From positions 13,936,841 through 14,000,840 of the forward strand of contig NC_063057.1 in NCBI RefSeq assembly GCF_018812025.1: 64,000 nucleotides of DNA, in the 5' to 3' direction. The stretch is from Megalobrama amblycephala (taxonomy: Eukaryota > Chordata > Actinopteri > Cypriniformes > Xenocyprididae). This document shows positions 12,842 through 24,760 of the stretch, piece by piece. The notes below the pieces were generated by a model. The model did not search any database, was not told the DNA's origin, and worked only from the letters and a program-made list of their open reading frames with translations. The translations under genes and the position numbers were made by a program. Every line of letters starts with the position of its first letter. Position 1 is the first letter of the stretch.

Positions 12842-13670
12842 AGGGTCCAAACTCGGTCCTGGAGGGCCACTGTCTTGCAGAGTTTAGCTCCAACTTGCCT
12901 CAACACTCAAGCTGTGTCCCAATTCAAAGGCTGCATCCTTCGAAGGACTCAGTCTTCAAAGGCCAAGCCTTCAAAGGCCGCAAAGTTTGGACTGGGCTTT
13001 GTTAAATGTGACGGTCTAGCCTACAGAGGATTGTTCTTGTCATTTTACAGCTGTGACAGCTGCTAGGGATGAGTGGCAGTAACGTTTGTACTAGACTTTT
13101 TTAAAAGTTATAATAAACTGTCTGAAAGCAAAACAGGGTTCACAAACTGATTAAATATGTTCACAATGGTCCATTTCTGTATATAATATAAAGTATAAAC
13201 CATATATAATCACATCTTAGTAAGATATAAGTCAACATTTGAACCACTTTAAAGTTTTGTTTTATTTGTAAATTTGTATCATTAGATATTTTAGTAAGTT
13301 CACACCCAATACTTACGTTTAAAACTGTAATTCGTCAATTTCTCTCAAAAAATCATGACGTCACTGCGCGCAATGAATTCTGGGGTAGGCAAGGCCGCGA
13401 AGGATCCATCTGTTGTATCCTTCATTTCAGCGGAAACGAAGGACGCATTTTGTGGCCGCATTTGAAGGAGCCTTCCAATTGGAACATCCTTTATTGCGCC
13501 ACGGTGATGCAATCGACCTTCGAATGTGCCCTTTGAAGGATGCAGCCTCTGAATTGGGATGCAGAAATAGTATGCCTTGTAGTATGCCTAATAAGTAGCT
13601 CAGGTGTGTTTAATTTGGAGTGGAATTCTGCAGGACAGTGGCCTCCAGGAGAAGGACTGGGCACCCCTGT
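12842..13670. mobile_element. Dispersed repeat split by a second element
   Basis: The outer repeat has inverted halves: AAACTCGGTCCTGGAGGGCC at about 12848 and GGCCTCCAGGAGAAGGACTG at about 13641, with CTTGCAGAGTTTAGCTCCAA opposite TTGGAGTGGAATTCTGCAGG. Between them lies an unrelated TIR element (listed separately). The outer repeat is common in cyprinid DNA from memory; its superfamily is unknown to me. Confidence 0.55.
12912..13564. mobile_element. Nested TIR element
   Basis: A 653-bp element with ends CTGTGTCCCAATTCAAAGGC and its inverted counterpart GCCTCTGAATTGGGATGCAG, about 35 bp of terminal inverted repeat with a few mismatches. The interior has a perfect CRE-type sequence TGACGTCA at about 13357 and CpG-rich DNA. 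No transposase frame. It interrupts an older repeat. Confidence 0.6.
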
Positions 13671-13891
13671 TGTTATAGTGTTATGGGTGGTTGTTGCTAT
13701 GCTATTGGTGTTCTTTGCTTCTTCTTTTTTTTTATTACAGTGATATGCGATTGCTATAGAGTGTTCTGAGTGGCTACTTGATGGATGCTTACAAAAGGGT
13801 CTCAAATATCTATGATTATTACTCAGGGTTAGAGTTTATTCATATCCCTAATCCTGAGTGTGAGCAATAGAAGTTATCAATCTTGTGACCA

Positions 13892-13911
13892 CACACACAC
13901 ACACACACACA
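13892..13911. repeat. (CA)n microsatellite, short
   Basis: Ten CA units. Confidence 0.9.
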
Positions 13912-14249
13912 GGCTAAAACCTCTGTTTATTCACAGTAGAGTTATAATCATTATTCCTAGTCTTCTGGACCCTCATCAAATGTTCATTGTGTTTCATTTC
14001 TGTTATCCTCTGGATGGATTAAGATCATTCGTCAATGAACAGTTATGTCCCGATCACACGGCAGTAATTGTATTTCAGTGAAGAACGTAAAGGACCCCAG
14101 CTTTGATTACATGCCATAATCCCCTTATTAGCTATGAGTTATGCTTATAGACATCTCATTCTGTATGGTGACTGTTGCTGCTCTGATCCCACATCAGTTT
14201 CATCCAGCCGACACTGACTCATAAACACACAAACAGTGCTGTTATAATG

Positions 14250-14252
14250 TTT

Positions 14253-14348
<96 letters not shown>

Positions 14349-14350
14349 TC
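14250..14350. repeat. (TTTC)n homopyrimidine repeat
   Basis: About 25 perfect TTTC units; mirror-symmetric homopyrimidine tract. Confidence 0.97.
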
Positions 14351-14563
14351 ACTGTGGAGAAGAAGCTTAGGTCCAGCTGTGTGTTGCGCTCTGGAGTTTT
14401 CAGACATTTTGTCCCTGTTTTAAAGCAATTTGGTGGTTTTATGTTAAGACTGTTAGGTTGCCCCTTATTGAACTTGCAGAATTTGAACTTTTAAAATTGC
14501 CTTTTAACTGTCTGTGGCATCTGGAGACTACTGTTGCAGTTCGCTCCCCACTGGAAGTTTTTG

Positions 14564-14701
14564 TATATTATATTATATTATATTATATTATATTATATTA
14601 TATTATATTATATTATATTATATTATATTATATTATATTATATTATATTATATTATATTATATTATATTATATTATATTATATTATATTATATTATATTA
14701 A
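14564..14701. repeat. (TATTA)n pentanucleotide array
   Basis: About 27 perfect units. The same motif recurs at 45872 and, inverted, at 42243. Confidence 0.97.
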
Positions 14702-15614
14702 TTACATTATTAAATATTATGTTTGACTTATTTCTTCTTTACATCTATTCAGATGTCGCATGTGTTTAAATTAAAAAAATAGATTGATAATTCTCATTTA
14801 ACACACTTAGTTGTAATACAATACTTTTTAGTTGTAGATTGATTGTTTATTACTAATGCACGTTTAAGACAGTGTGTGATGAGCATGTGGTGTTTATACA
14901 TGAATTTCTCTGTCTGCTGTGCGGCTGTCATAGAGAACAGTGTGGCTTTTCTCAGCAGCCGTCTGAGTTTTGCCCTTCTTGCTCTATTTTCCCACCCTTT
15001 GACTGTCCTCATTCTCTTTTTTTCATCCTCCAACAAAGTCTTCTTCATCTTGTTTTCAAACTTCTCTCAGCACATTCAAGCCTGGTTGCACACTCACATG
15101 CTGTTCACACATTATATGTGATTGCAGAGAGGAGCACCAACTTCTCCACACCTGCCTAATGCAGCGTGCCACAGTTCAAACGCAGAAAAAGAGTGTTTTA
15201 TTTCTTATGTCCCAGTAGGATGAACAATTTTAAGTTTGTTTGAGGTTCCTTCAAAGATATCGTGACTAGCGCTTAAGCAGGGCTCCAGATGGCAACTACG
15301 TTTTTTGTCAGATATGAAATGAAAAATGTGGGAAAATATTTTAAAATGATGTGGCTATTGGCAACAGTTGAGAAAATGTATGGTTTTCTTTGATTTCATC
15401 TTGTTGCAACAACAAACCACAGCGTGAGCCATAAAGTCTGAGTCAAGAACAAATTACTCTTATGAATCAATTCTGAAATGAGTCATTCTAAAAGATTCAT
15501 GAAACTAATATTGATTTGAGTCAGTCAATGAATCATTTTCAGATCCATTATAGAGTTCAAAACGAACCTTTTTTTATTTATGTCTGATGTGAAGTGTCAA
15601 ACTCTAAACATTAA

Positions 15615-16583
15615 AGGTACCCTAGATTCAAAAATTGAATTTACCTTGGCATAGTTAAATAACAAGAGTTCAGTACATGGAAAAGACATACAGTGAGTCT
15701 CAAACCCCATTGTTTCCTCCTTCTTATATAAATCTCATTTGTTTAAACGACCTCCGAAGAACAGGTGAATCTCAACATAACACCGACTGTTACGTAACTG
15801 TCGGGGTGTACGCCCCAATATTTGCATAATGCCAGCCCATGTTCCCAACATTATAAAAGGCATTAGACAAGAGCAGCCAGTTAACGTCTGGAGCTGCACA
15901 CAGCCGAATCATCAGACTAGGTAAGCAAGAACAACAGCGAAAAATGGCAGATGGAGCAATAGTAACTGACATGATCCATGATAGCATGATATTTTTACTG
16001 ATATTTGTAAATTGTCTTTCTAAAAGTTTCGTTAGCATGTTGCTAATCTACTGTTAAATGAGGTTAAAGTTACCATCGTTTCTTACTGTATTCACAGAGA
16101 CAAGAGCCATCGCTATTTTCATTTTTTAAACACTTGCAGTCTGTATAATGCGTAAACACAACTTCATTCTTTATAAATCTCTCCAACAGTGTAGCATTAG
16201 CCGTTAGCCACGGAGGACAGCCTCAAATTCACTCAGAATAAAACTTTAACATCCAAATAAATACTTTACTCACATAATTCGAAGCATGCATGCAGCATGC
16301 ATGACGAATATCTTGTAAAGATCCATTTGAGGGTTATATTAGCTGTGTGAACTTTGTAAATGTGCTGTAATATAGTCGACAGCTCATGTGGCAGGGAGCA
16401 TGCGATTTAAGGGGGCCGCGCCGAGTGTAAATCGGTGCATTATTAATGATGCCCCAAAATAGGCAGTTAAAAAAATTAATTTAAAAAAATCTATGGGGTA
16501 TTTTGAGCTGAAACTTCACAGACACATTCAGGAGACACCTTAGACTTATATTACATCTTGTGAAAGAACGTTCTTGGGCACCT
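15615..16583 (+). mobile_element. TTAA-flanked MITE, copy 1
   Basis: A 969-bp non-autonomous DNA element flanked by TTAA at 15611-15614 and 16584-16587. The ends are inverted: AGGTACCCTAGATTC on the left, and TTCTTGGGCACCT on the right, whose complement starts AGGTGCCCAAGAA. No transposase frame is present. It is closely similar to three other copies in the window. It carries a near-perfect 22-bp palindrome at 15783-15804 (one mismatch) centred on GTTACGTAAC (15789-15798), and ATTTGCAT (complement of the POU octamer) at 15820-15827. TTAA duplication is typical of piggyBac and Kolobok superfamilies; which one mobilised it cannot be decided here. Confidence 0.85.
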
Positions 16584-18152
16584 TTAAAACAATGACCAAT
16601 AATAATTAAAATAAAGTAATCTGTCACATTTTAATTCACTACTTTAAACTTGAGGTGTCCTTCATGAAATAGTTAAAAAGCATCTTTTACTGTCTGTTTG
16701 CTGTAGTAACAGGTGTCTCGCAGGTCATTCGATGTTTTCTGGGTTGTTCTGTGGCTCTTCATTTAACAGCCACTTCTGTCATGACGGTCAGTGTGTTCAC
16801 GCTCATGATGTCCCTGATGCGTTTTTCTTCTCTGAATTTTGGATGAAGCAAAACTCGATTAGCTGAGAGAGCAAACGAGCCTGTATAGCAGCTGTCACCT
16901 TCCATTTACCTCATAAGATCATTGATCAGACAGACTTATGGAATGAAATATTAACACAGCAAGATGATCACATGAAGGCAGCACCCACGATACGCATTTG
17001 TGTGTCACTGTGTGCAGATATAACAGTGTGTCTATTAGACGGGTGAGAGCGAAAGTAAGAGACACCATCTGGTGTGAATAATTCTTATAGAGGACATTTA
17101 TATTGGTGACATAATGAAGTGGAGATTGAGCTATTATCTTTGTCTGTATTTCTAACCATGCCAAATTATTCAAGAGGGTCCTGAGAAGCCCTGTCGTATA
17201 TTATATACAGTCCCGGCTGCAGAGCTCCGCTATTACACTATACACAGAACGAACTGAAACTCCGACACCATACAATTGTCTGCTCTTTTCATTCTGGAAG
17301 TTCATAGTTCCTCATTCGATGTTTGAGCTTAACCAATTATTGTTATACTGATTAGGAATGCACCAATTTTAAAATTGCTCCCTTTACATGTGTCATTGTT
17401 TTCATTAAAAAACATTGTAACGCTAGCTTACATGGAGCAGATGAAGACGACGTTGAAGAGAACTCAAGTGCAGTTTATTTACAACAGTGTAGATCATTGG
17501 TGCCGATCCCACGGAAATGGTCTAGCACCCACAGAAAAACACAAGATATTCTCCATTCATTTTAATCAATAAAAAAATCAATTCCAGCTTTCAGACACAA
17601 CTTTTATAGTTCATTTGTGGCAGTTTCTATGCTGTTATTTTAACGACGAATGTTGTGAGTGCATTATTGTAACACAAAACCACATCCATGTACAAAAAAC
17701 TTGGCCTCATGGCCCTGCTCTCGCTCAGATATTATGTCTGCATGCTTAAACTTTGTCCTGTGCACTCGTGAACTTTCTCTAGAATTGTCTTCACTCCTGG
17801 ATTTTATGTTGCCAGAAGCTATCAACCACCAGACTTCCTCGATTGACTGATGAAATAACACACAGAGTACCTGGGGGTATGGAGTGTGGTCACCTACCGG
17901 CAGAAACATAAATCGCCGCCTATGTTGAAGATCCAAAACCGTAAAACAAAACAAACTCAATCCTGACATGAAACAAAACATGAACATGAAACAAAGGAAC
18001 CAATGAAAACAAGACACATGAACAGGGGAAGCACATGACAGGATCGTATGAGGGGAACAGGGAATTACATGATACCCCAATAAAATACACATGAAGTTCC
18101 AAATAAAAGACATGAGAACATGGACATGAGCAAAACCTAAACAGACATGACA

Positions 18153-18949
18153 AACATAGTGAGACAATAAAATGATTCACAATGTTTTAATTGGTTCAGG
18201 AAAGACAAATATCAAGGTTAACTTTAAGCAAAGTCCCTTTAAGACAAGTCATTTCACTCGGCGGCCATCTTTGAAACGCCTCTCGGGCATCCTGGGTATC
18301 ATGCAATCTCTTTGAATGGGGAAACATCAAATTCTCCAAAACTGTTCGCCAACCTTACGATTAAATTTCATATTTGAAATCACCAATGAAATCTAACAAC
18401 AACCAGCTCATTAATTGCGTTTCTAAACGCTCGAATCATTACAAAAAAAAACAATTTTTCAGGCTGGATCAAGCTAATGCGCATGCGCAGACCTAAATGC
18501 GCGTCTCTTCGGAGGCGCGCGTCTGACTGTTTCTATAGAAACCGGTGATTCTAACGGCTGCTGAAGTGATACGATGACTTTACCAGTCTGCGATTGGCTC
18601 TTATTTAGAAGACGGGACTTATTCCGCCATATTGCGCGTTACACTTTCTCCCATTCAAAACAATACGAGTGACACGTCTTGTGTTATTCTATAGTCTTTG
18701 CTTTAAATGAGTAAAAACTAAATTGGATAAACGAGTATGCAGAATTAAATATCCAATATCGTCCGATACAGATGCATTAAAAAACGATATGGTAATGATA
18801 TATTGTGCTTATTAACACTTATGTTTGTTTTTCATTGGTGATATAATTTATCACTTATCTAGGGCTCATGCATCAGTGTTTCCTTTAATAAACATAGTCA
18901 GACAGTAAAATAATTGACAATGTTTTAATGGCTTCAAGTATGACAAAAA
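18153..18949. repeat. Pair of ~57-bp direct repeats flanking a CpG-rich segment
   Basis: ACATAGTGAGACAATAAAAT at 18153 and ACATAGTCAGACAGTAAAAT at 18892 each continue into similar text (CACAATGTTTTAATTG and GACAATGTTTTAATGG) over about 57 bp. The 680 bp between them are CpG-rich and of no recognised family. Confidence 0.5.
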
Positions 18950-20452
18950 AATGAGATCGCAGCCTGTCTCATTTTCCTCTTTGTTGGTTTTTTGGTTTGT
19001 AATGGCAGTGTTTCACGTAAATAAGTGGTAGAGTTGTTGCTTACTGAGGGCTGAGCCATGCTTCCACTGTTAATGACTCACACACATACATAAACGTGCA
19101 CATGTGTGGATGGGCTCCCCTCTGCTGGGTTGACTAATTGGCTGTGCAGTGCTGAGGGAGGTGTTTAGAGTCGGGGGGTTGTGCAGCTGTAGTCTCGTAG
19201 TGATAAATCAGTGTTCCTGCTGATCTATGAGCCTCTGTCTGCTCGTACGCAACGGCCCATCCCTGCTCAACACCTGTCTTGTTCCCTCTACGACACACAT
19301 GGTGTGTGCAGTATTTAAAAGCCAGAAATGGTACTCATGTTTGTTTTTTATTTATTTTTTAATACAGGTCTGAGACCTCATTGAAAATCTTGGATTAAAA
19401 ATCTAATTTAAACCTGGAAATGCCAGAACAAAGAAATGATGGAGGGGAAAAAAAGAAAAAAAGAAAGAAATTGAAGCTGTAACTTTTTTTAGTTAAAAAT
19501 TATTAAAATCTCACAATTTTTTGAGCAAGTATATAACCAGCTAGTGTTCAAAACTATCTCTTTATCTTAGCCTGATTCACAATAGTTAGCTTGTTATAAT
19601 GTTTTATAATTCGGATGGTACTGGTGGGTTTCTGCGGGAAATTCGAGCATGCAGCCATTCGTCTTTGCGTCATTACATCACATCTGTTTACATAAAGAAG
19701 GAGTCCCAGCTAGTAGGCTATAAAGCATGTGGAGGATGCTGCAGGCGGCGGATCATTTATAGCCTTTAATCACAACAGCTGCAATAATTAAACGTATCAT
19801 TTTGATGGTGGATTGTAAACCAGAAAGGTCCAAATGACAATCATCAGAGACAACTGGAGATTAACCCTTAGTCAAAAGCAAAAGGCTTTGGACTGCGGAG
19901 TGCCTACAGAAATTGAAATCTACTGGTAACGCTAATACACACTAAATACACAGTCACGCAATGCTGAACAAAATATAACAAAAATAATAATTTGCACGAT
20001 TTGATGTAAGCTAAGCGATCGTTAGATTTAATCAGCATTGGCAGCGAGATTGTAATGCTTCTTTTTTCTCAGTTGGTCAGAACAAAAGTGGCAGATTTGT
20101 TACTTGTTCAGATGACATTTTCCATTGAAAATTCTTATTTTGGTCATACTTCCAAGACATAGAATCTGTGATTCCGAAGTACAGTATCCACACCGATGTG
20201 GTGACTGACAGCAAACATTAGATTCATCCGTGCTGAGGAGCCGTGCCGATGCACAACCCACGTAAAGATGATAATTCCGCAAATAACTGCAATTGCAGGT
20301 TTCAAACAGAGATGGTGACAAAGAGGCAACTTACGGAGTGCAGCATTATTTTAATATGTACATTATTTAAAATTCTTATTATAAAATCTTAATTTTTATC
20401 TCAAATTGCTATATGATAATAATATAATTTGTAATAGGAAAATTTTCATTAA

Positions 20453-21372
20453 AGGTGCTCTAGATTCAAAAATTGAATTTACCTCGGCATAGTTGAATAA
20501 CAAGAGTTCAGTACATGGAAATGACATACAGTGAGTCTCAAACTCCATTGTTTCCTCCTCCTTATATAAATCTCATTTGTTTAAAAGACCTCTGAAGAAC
20601 AGGCAAATCTCAACATAACACCGACTGTTACGTAACAGTCGGGATCATTAATATGTACGCCCCCAATATTTGCATATGCCAGCCCATGATCGAGGCATTA
20701 CACAAGGGCAGCCAGTATTAATGTCTGGGTCTGTGATCAGATGAATCATCAGACTAGGCAAGCAAGCAAGAACAATAGTGAAAAATGGCAGATGGAGCGA
20801 TAATAACTGACATGATCCATGATTACATGATATTTTTAGTGATATTTGTGAATTGTCTTTGTAAATGTTTCATTAGCATGTTGCTAATGTACTGTTAAAT
20901 GTGGTTAAAGTTACCATTGTTTTATTATTAAACACTTGCAGTCTGTATAATTCATAAACACAACTTCATTCTTTATAAATCTCTCCAACAGTGTAGCATT
21001 AGCCGTTAGCCATGGAGCACAGCCTCAAACTCATTCAGAATCACTGTAAACATCAAAATAAACACTGTACTTACGCGATTAGACATGCTGCATGACGAAC
21101 ACTTTGTAAAGATCCATTTTGAGGGTTATATTAGCTGTTTGAACTTTTTTTATGTTGTTTAAGGCAAGCGCGAGCTCTTGGGGCATGGAGCACTAGATTT
21201 AAAGGGCCACACACCCTGAATCGGCTCATTTCTAATTATGCCCCAAAATAGGCAGTTAAAAAAATGAATTTAAAAAAATCTATGGGGTATTTTGAGCTGA
21301 AACTTCACAGACATATTCAGGAGACACCTTAGACTTATATTACATCTTTTAAAAAAAAGTTCTAGGGCACCT
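20453..21372 (+). mobile_element. TTAA-flanked MITE, copy 2
   Basis: A 920-bp copy of the same family, flanked by TTAA at 20449-20452 and 21373-21376. Its ends are AGGTGCTCTAGATTC and TCTAGGGCACCT. It has the intact 22-bp palindrome at 20621-20642 with GTTACGTAAC at 20627-20636, and ATTTGCAT at 20668-20675. Compared with copy 1 it has small deletions. The right end stops about 200 bp before exon A, with a SINE head in between. Confidence 0.85.
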
Positions 21373-21384
21373 TTAAATTTTGAA

Positions 21385-21500
21385 ATAAAACGTGGAGAGA
21401 TGGCAGAAAATGATTGGGACAAAATGTCGGTTGGATTTGAACCAATATTTCCCACATCAGCACCACTGCACAATGTGCTAACCATTAGGCCTCAGCTCTG
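21385..21500 (-). repeat. tRNA-derived SINE head, fragment
   Basis: On the minus strand, the sequence reads GGCCTAATGGTTAGCACATT (A-box-like) and about 40 bases later GGTTCAAATCCAACC (B-box-like), as in tRNA-derived SINEs with RNA polymerase III promoters. The downstream tail, GACATTTTGTCCCAATC, resembles the body of fish SINEs. A real tRNA is unlikely because no proper cloverleaf or CCA-end pairing is seen. It lies between MITE copy 2 and exon A. Confidence 0.6.
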
Positions 21501-21579
21501 CAAACTTAGTCAAACCTTGCATAGACGTGTCTCTATTGTGTCATTAAATGAAAATGCTTTGTTTTCTGTGTGTCATCAG

Positions 21580-21799
21580 GTTCATTCAGGAGATCGAATC
21601 CCGTATGGGTCCTGCTCAGGCCAAGCAATGTCAGCTGCGCACCTTCCTCACCTACTACATCAACGACCTGTTCCTCAGCCAGGTCCGCACCGAGACCAAT
21701 AAGGAGATTGAGGCTGTGACCAAAGTGTCTGACCCGCTCAAGATCCTGGCCAGTGCTGACACTATGAAAAACCTGGGAGTTCAAAGACCTGTTCTACAG
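21580..21799 (+). CDS. exoc4: EXOC4/SEC8 internal exon A (probably exon 11)
   Basis: Internal exon of exocyst complex component 4, the SEC8 subunit that helps tether secretory vesicles to the plasma membrane. A CAG acceptor ends at 21579 and a GT donor starts at 21800. The first base completes a codon split by the upstream intron (phase 2). Then 73 codons follow, starting [17 protein letters not shown] and ending [10 protein letters not shown], and the exon ends in phase 0. The motifs [19 protein letters not shown] and [16 protein letters not shown] match vertebrate EXOC4 as I remember it. This lies in the C-terminal helical-bundle half of SEC8. Base composition is clearly richer in G+C than the flanks, and the frame is open across the exon. 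A tRNA-type SINE and a MITE end lie within about 200 bp upstream. The match to exon 11 assumes the usual vertebrate exon structure. Confidence 0.95.
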
Positions 21800-24760
21800 G
21801 TATCTTTTTTGTTTTCTTTTATACAGTAAGCACACACACACACTCACATATACAGTATAGAAAGATAATACACGCTTGTTTTTCATCCATGCCTCTTCCT
21901 GCTCTTCTTCCCTTTCATTAGTCAATCCATTTATTAGACTAACTGTTCAAACAGCATTTGCCTACCGGTCAAGTGTACAAAAACCCGGTCTGATTGTTTT
22001 CTCTTCTGAATTGCACAGAGGGGGAAGGTTATTTTTTCTCTTCCCGTCTCTTCGCCTTCATTCTCCCGTGAGTGCCAATGAAGGCCACCTACCCCCCTAT
22101 CACCCTACATCATAATTGGAGCTGAAATTGTGTTTGATCCTGGCTGACCTGGAATCAGCAGTTAAGTGCAGCTTATATAACACAGCGCTGTGCCGTGGCG
22201 ACCAGCTGCCAGCTGTCCATCTCTCCAAGGGCTTCTTCCTGCCAGCACAGGAAGTACAAGCTTTTATTGCCACTGAGACCTCTGTATGTGCTTAGTTCAT
22301 CAGCAAAGGGATTGAGTACTGTCTCTCTTCTCACCTTTGCAGTATTTCCTTGCTGTAGTTCCTATAACAACAAGCAAATTAAAAATAATTTTAAAATGAT
22401 TAATTGTGTTGCTTTTAAGCGTATGTTATATTATATTATTGTAGTACTTCTCAGAAGAACAGCTTACATTTTCAGATTTTTCTACTTCAAAATTTCTCAT
22501 TTAATTTAGTTATTCAGTATTTGTGAAATTTAGTATCAGTTTCTAGTGAAAATTGTTTTAAAGTAAATCCTACTCTAATTCAGTGTAACAGATATTGTCT
22601 TCCATGTTTGTCTGCACGCTTCTGTTTGTTTCTGAGTGTATGCATGTGCAGTTGGGCATGTGCATCTGAGTGATTTCAATGTCTTTCTACGTTCAGAGTC
22701 CATGATCTGGTCAATTAACCTCATGAGAAGCTCTCTTTGCAAATATATGAGGGCAAGAATGCCATTGTGCTGAGTTTAGATCTCTGATATAACTCAGATG
22801 AGAGCCATTATGGTCCCCTTTTACTCTTTAAACTGAGACCTGTCATCACAAGCCTCTCGAAGTTGTGTGTTCATGTGTTGTACGTCTTAGCATTGCTTTC
22901 ATTTTGAGAACAGTGGCAGTTCATTACAGAGGGGAAGACACCAAAAGCTCACAGCCATTTGTTTATGATTATGATTTCTCCTTAACGAGGACTGCGGCAT
23001 CTTGCTAATTACCCTGCTGGGCTAATGAGCGACTCTCTGGATAGCGGGAGCTCCATAAAATGCTCTTTTGTTTTGGCTTTTTTTTTTTCTTCCATTTTAA
23101 TTACCTTCAATCAAAGGTGCCGCAGCTTTGCTCCTGACAGCCCATGTGGCACGGCCCTTTGCTTTGTACTGTTGTAGAACCATATCCTGGGTCATGGTCT
23201 GTGTGTGTGTTAGAGAGATGCACTGAAGGAACGAAAGTTTGCTCCTCAAGGAGGCATTTAATGAACTCGTTTATGAAGAGCTGTATTAGTATGTGAAGCT
23301 GTTTGTGTTCTCAAACATGTCTATGTATTTATTTGCGTCCGCTTGTGTAAACTGCCTGTTGATTTTGAAAGAAAATCGGTACAGCATTTGGAAAGCATTT
23401 GCTCCACATCCATCTGTATCAGGGTCCAAAATGAATATTTGCCAAGCACTGAATGTGGGTAAAATTTGGCTTTAATGAGTAAATAAAATTTTACTCACCA
23501 CATGGTCTGTTGCATTTCAAGCAAGTTTACAAGTTGTGAAACTGAAGGAAAATTTAGTAAAGGAACTTCTGTCATAGGTTTGGCTCTGTTATCGGCTTTT
23601 TAAAAATATATATGATACTATTGGTCAGATTAGAGGATTTAACCCCGCCCCCTGTGCCTCATTAGCATGTGCAGAGCGAGACTGTAAGAGCAGTTTTGAA
23701 AGCATGTCTGTTACTTCTGTTCCAGACAACAAAATACATGGAAAAATCTCATTTCATCTGAAGTTATCTCAGGAGTATGAACCAAAACTTTAGTTTTCCA
23801 GCTCCCAGAATTTAATGCAGTGTGTCATTGAGAAAGTGCAAGAAAATTGACCCTCTTCTCAGACTGAACAGCCATTCATCCTGTGAGAAGCCATGAAGTT
23901 GAGTGAGGCTTCTCTCCAGATTGTCTATTGCCTCCGTGATGCATTTTAGACCAAATGGAGAAGGCAAATGATGCTTAAAGTAGTGCTCTCCTGTGGTCAA
24001 GGAAATGATGACAAAGAGATGTGGGTGTGTGTTTATGGGTGCATGTCTGTGTATTCCAGGTGCCATGGCTCGGATGTTACAGCAGGTGTTTTATGAGAAA
24101 TCAGCTTGGGAGAAGTGAAGCATTGATCCGTAGGGAAAGGGGGTTTTCTTTTAGTTTCACAACATTAAATATACTGCTCTTTGCCATCAGGAACCATGTT
24201 AACACACACACACAAACACCCACTCCCGTTTATTTGCAATACTGCAAAGGAGGAAACCTAAGGACAGATTTTATGTAAGTTGTTGTCAGCATTTTTTAAG
24301 TTGACCAACTTTTTGCCATAACCCAGTGTCAACTTCTTCTTTTGTAAAATCGAAGTGTGCCGCACAACTCCTGAAAAGTGAAGCCAAAACATTTTGATCG
24401 CCCCCCTGGTGGCTGGATGCAGTATAGATCAAAAACCCCGCCCTCTCCATGTAATCATATGGGACATGAGTTCCAACAATCAAATTACACTTTTCCAAAT
24501 ATGGTTTCTGACATTTTAGGTAGTTTTTATCATGCTGATGTAAATTCAAGTATATTCATATATAAATGTAAAGGAATTTATCTATTATTAAATATTTACT
24601 ATATAAAAAAAAATATATATATATATTATATACAGACAGTATGACTTTTTGAGCGGATTGTACTTCTGTTCACAGCCTTGTTTTCAATTGCTTAAAATTG
24701 CAGATCATTGGGACAAGGTTGTTTTTCAAAGGCTGTCTTAATAGAGATTGTTAAACTTAA

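Larger units (their letters stand above)
1..21579 (+). other. exoc4: exoc4 intron upstream of exon A (5' end outside window)
   Basis: Intronic by position; only its 3' splice site is seen, at 21579. No exon with EXOC4 similarity or other plausible coding potential was recognised on either strand; the reading frames present are short or arise from repeats. Contents are described separately where recognisable. 1-2260 is mostly unique AT-rich DNA. 3200-5220 is unique, with a moderately G+C-rich patch at 3370-4120. 6000-6780 is a relatively G+C-rich, low-repeat stretch that could include conserved non-coding sequence (inference only). 8290-9560, 9620-10790, 11280-12200, 13680-14240, 14710-15610, 16590-17880 and 18950-20450 show no gene. 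The region 18230-18670 is CpG-rich and carries two YY1-like motifs (GCCATCTTTG near 18266, GCCATATT near 18627). Confidence 0.85.

Noticed and set aside
14458..14769. Reading frames rich in IILYY, also at 42033-42356 and 45837-46130
   Set aside because: They are produced by the (TATTA)n pentanucleotide arrays.
17664..18167. 167-codon minus-strand ORF, Cys/Phe/His-rich
   Set aside because: The composition arises from a repeated ACATGAAACAAAAC-type sequence; no family recognised and overlapping frames are equally open.
21400..21500. Possible tRNA gene on the minus strand
   Set aside because: A- and B-box-like sequences exist, but acceptor stem and cloverleaf pairing are not convincing; a SINE head explains it better.
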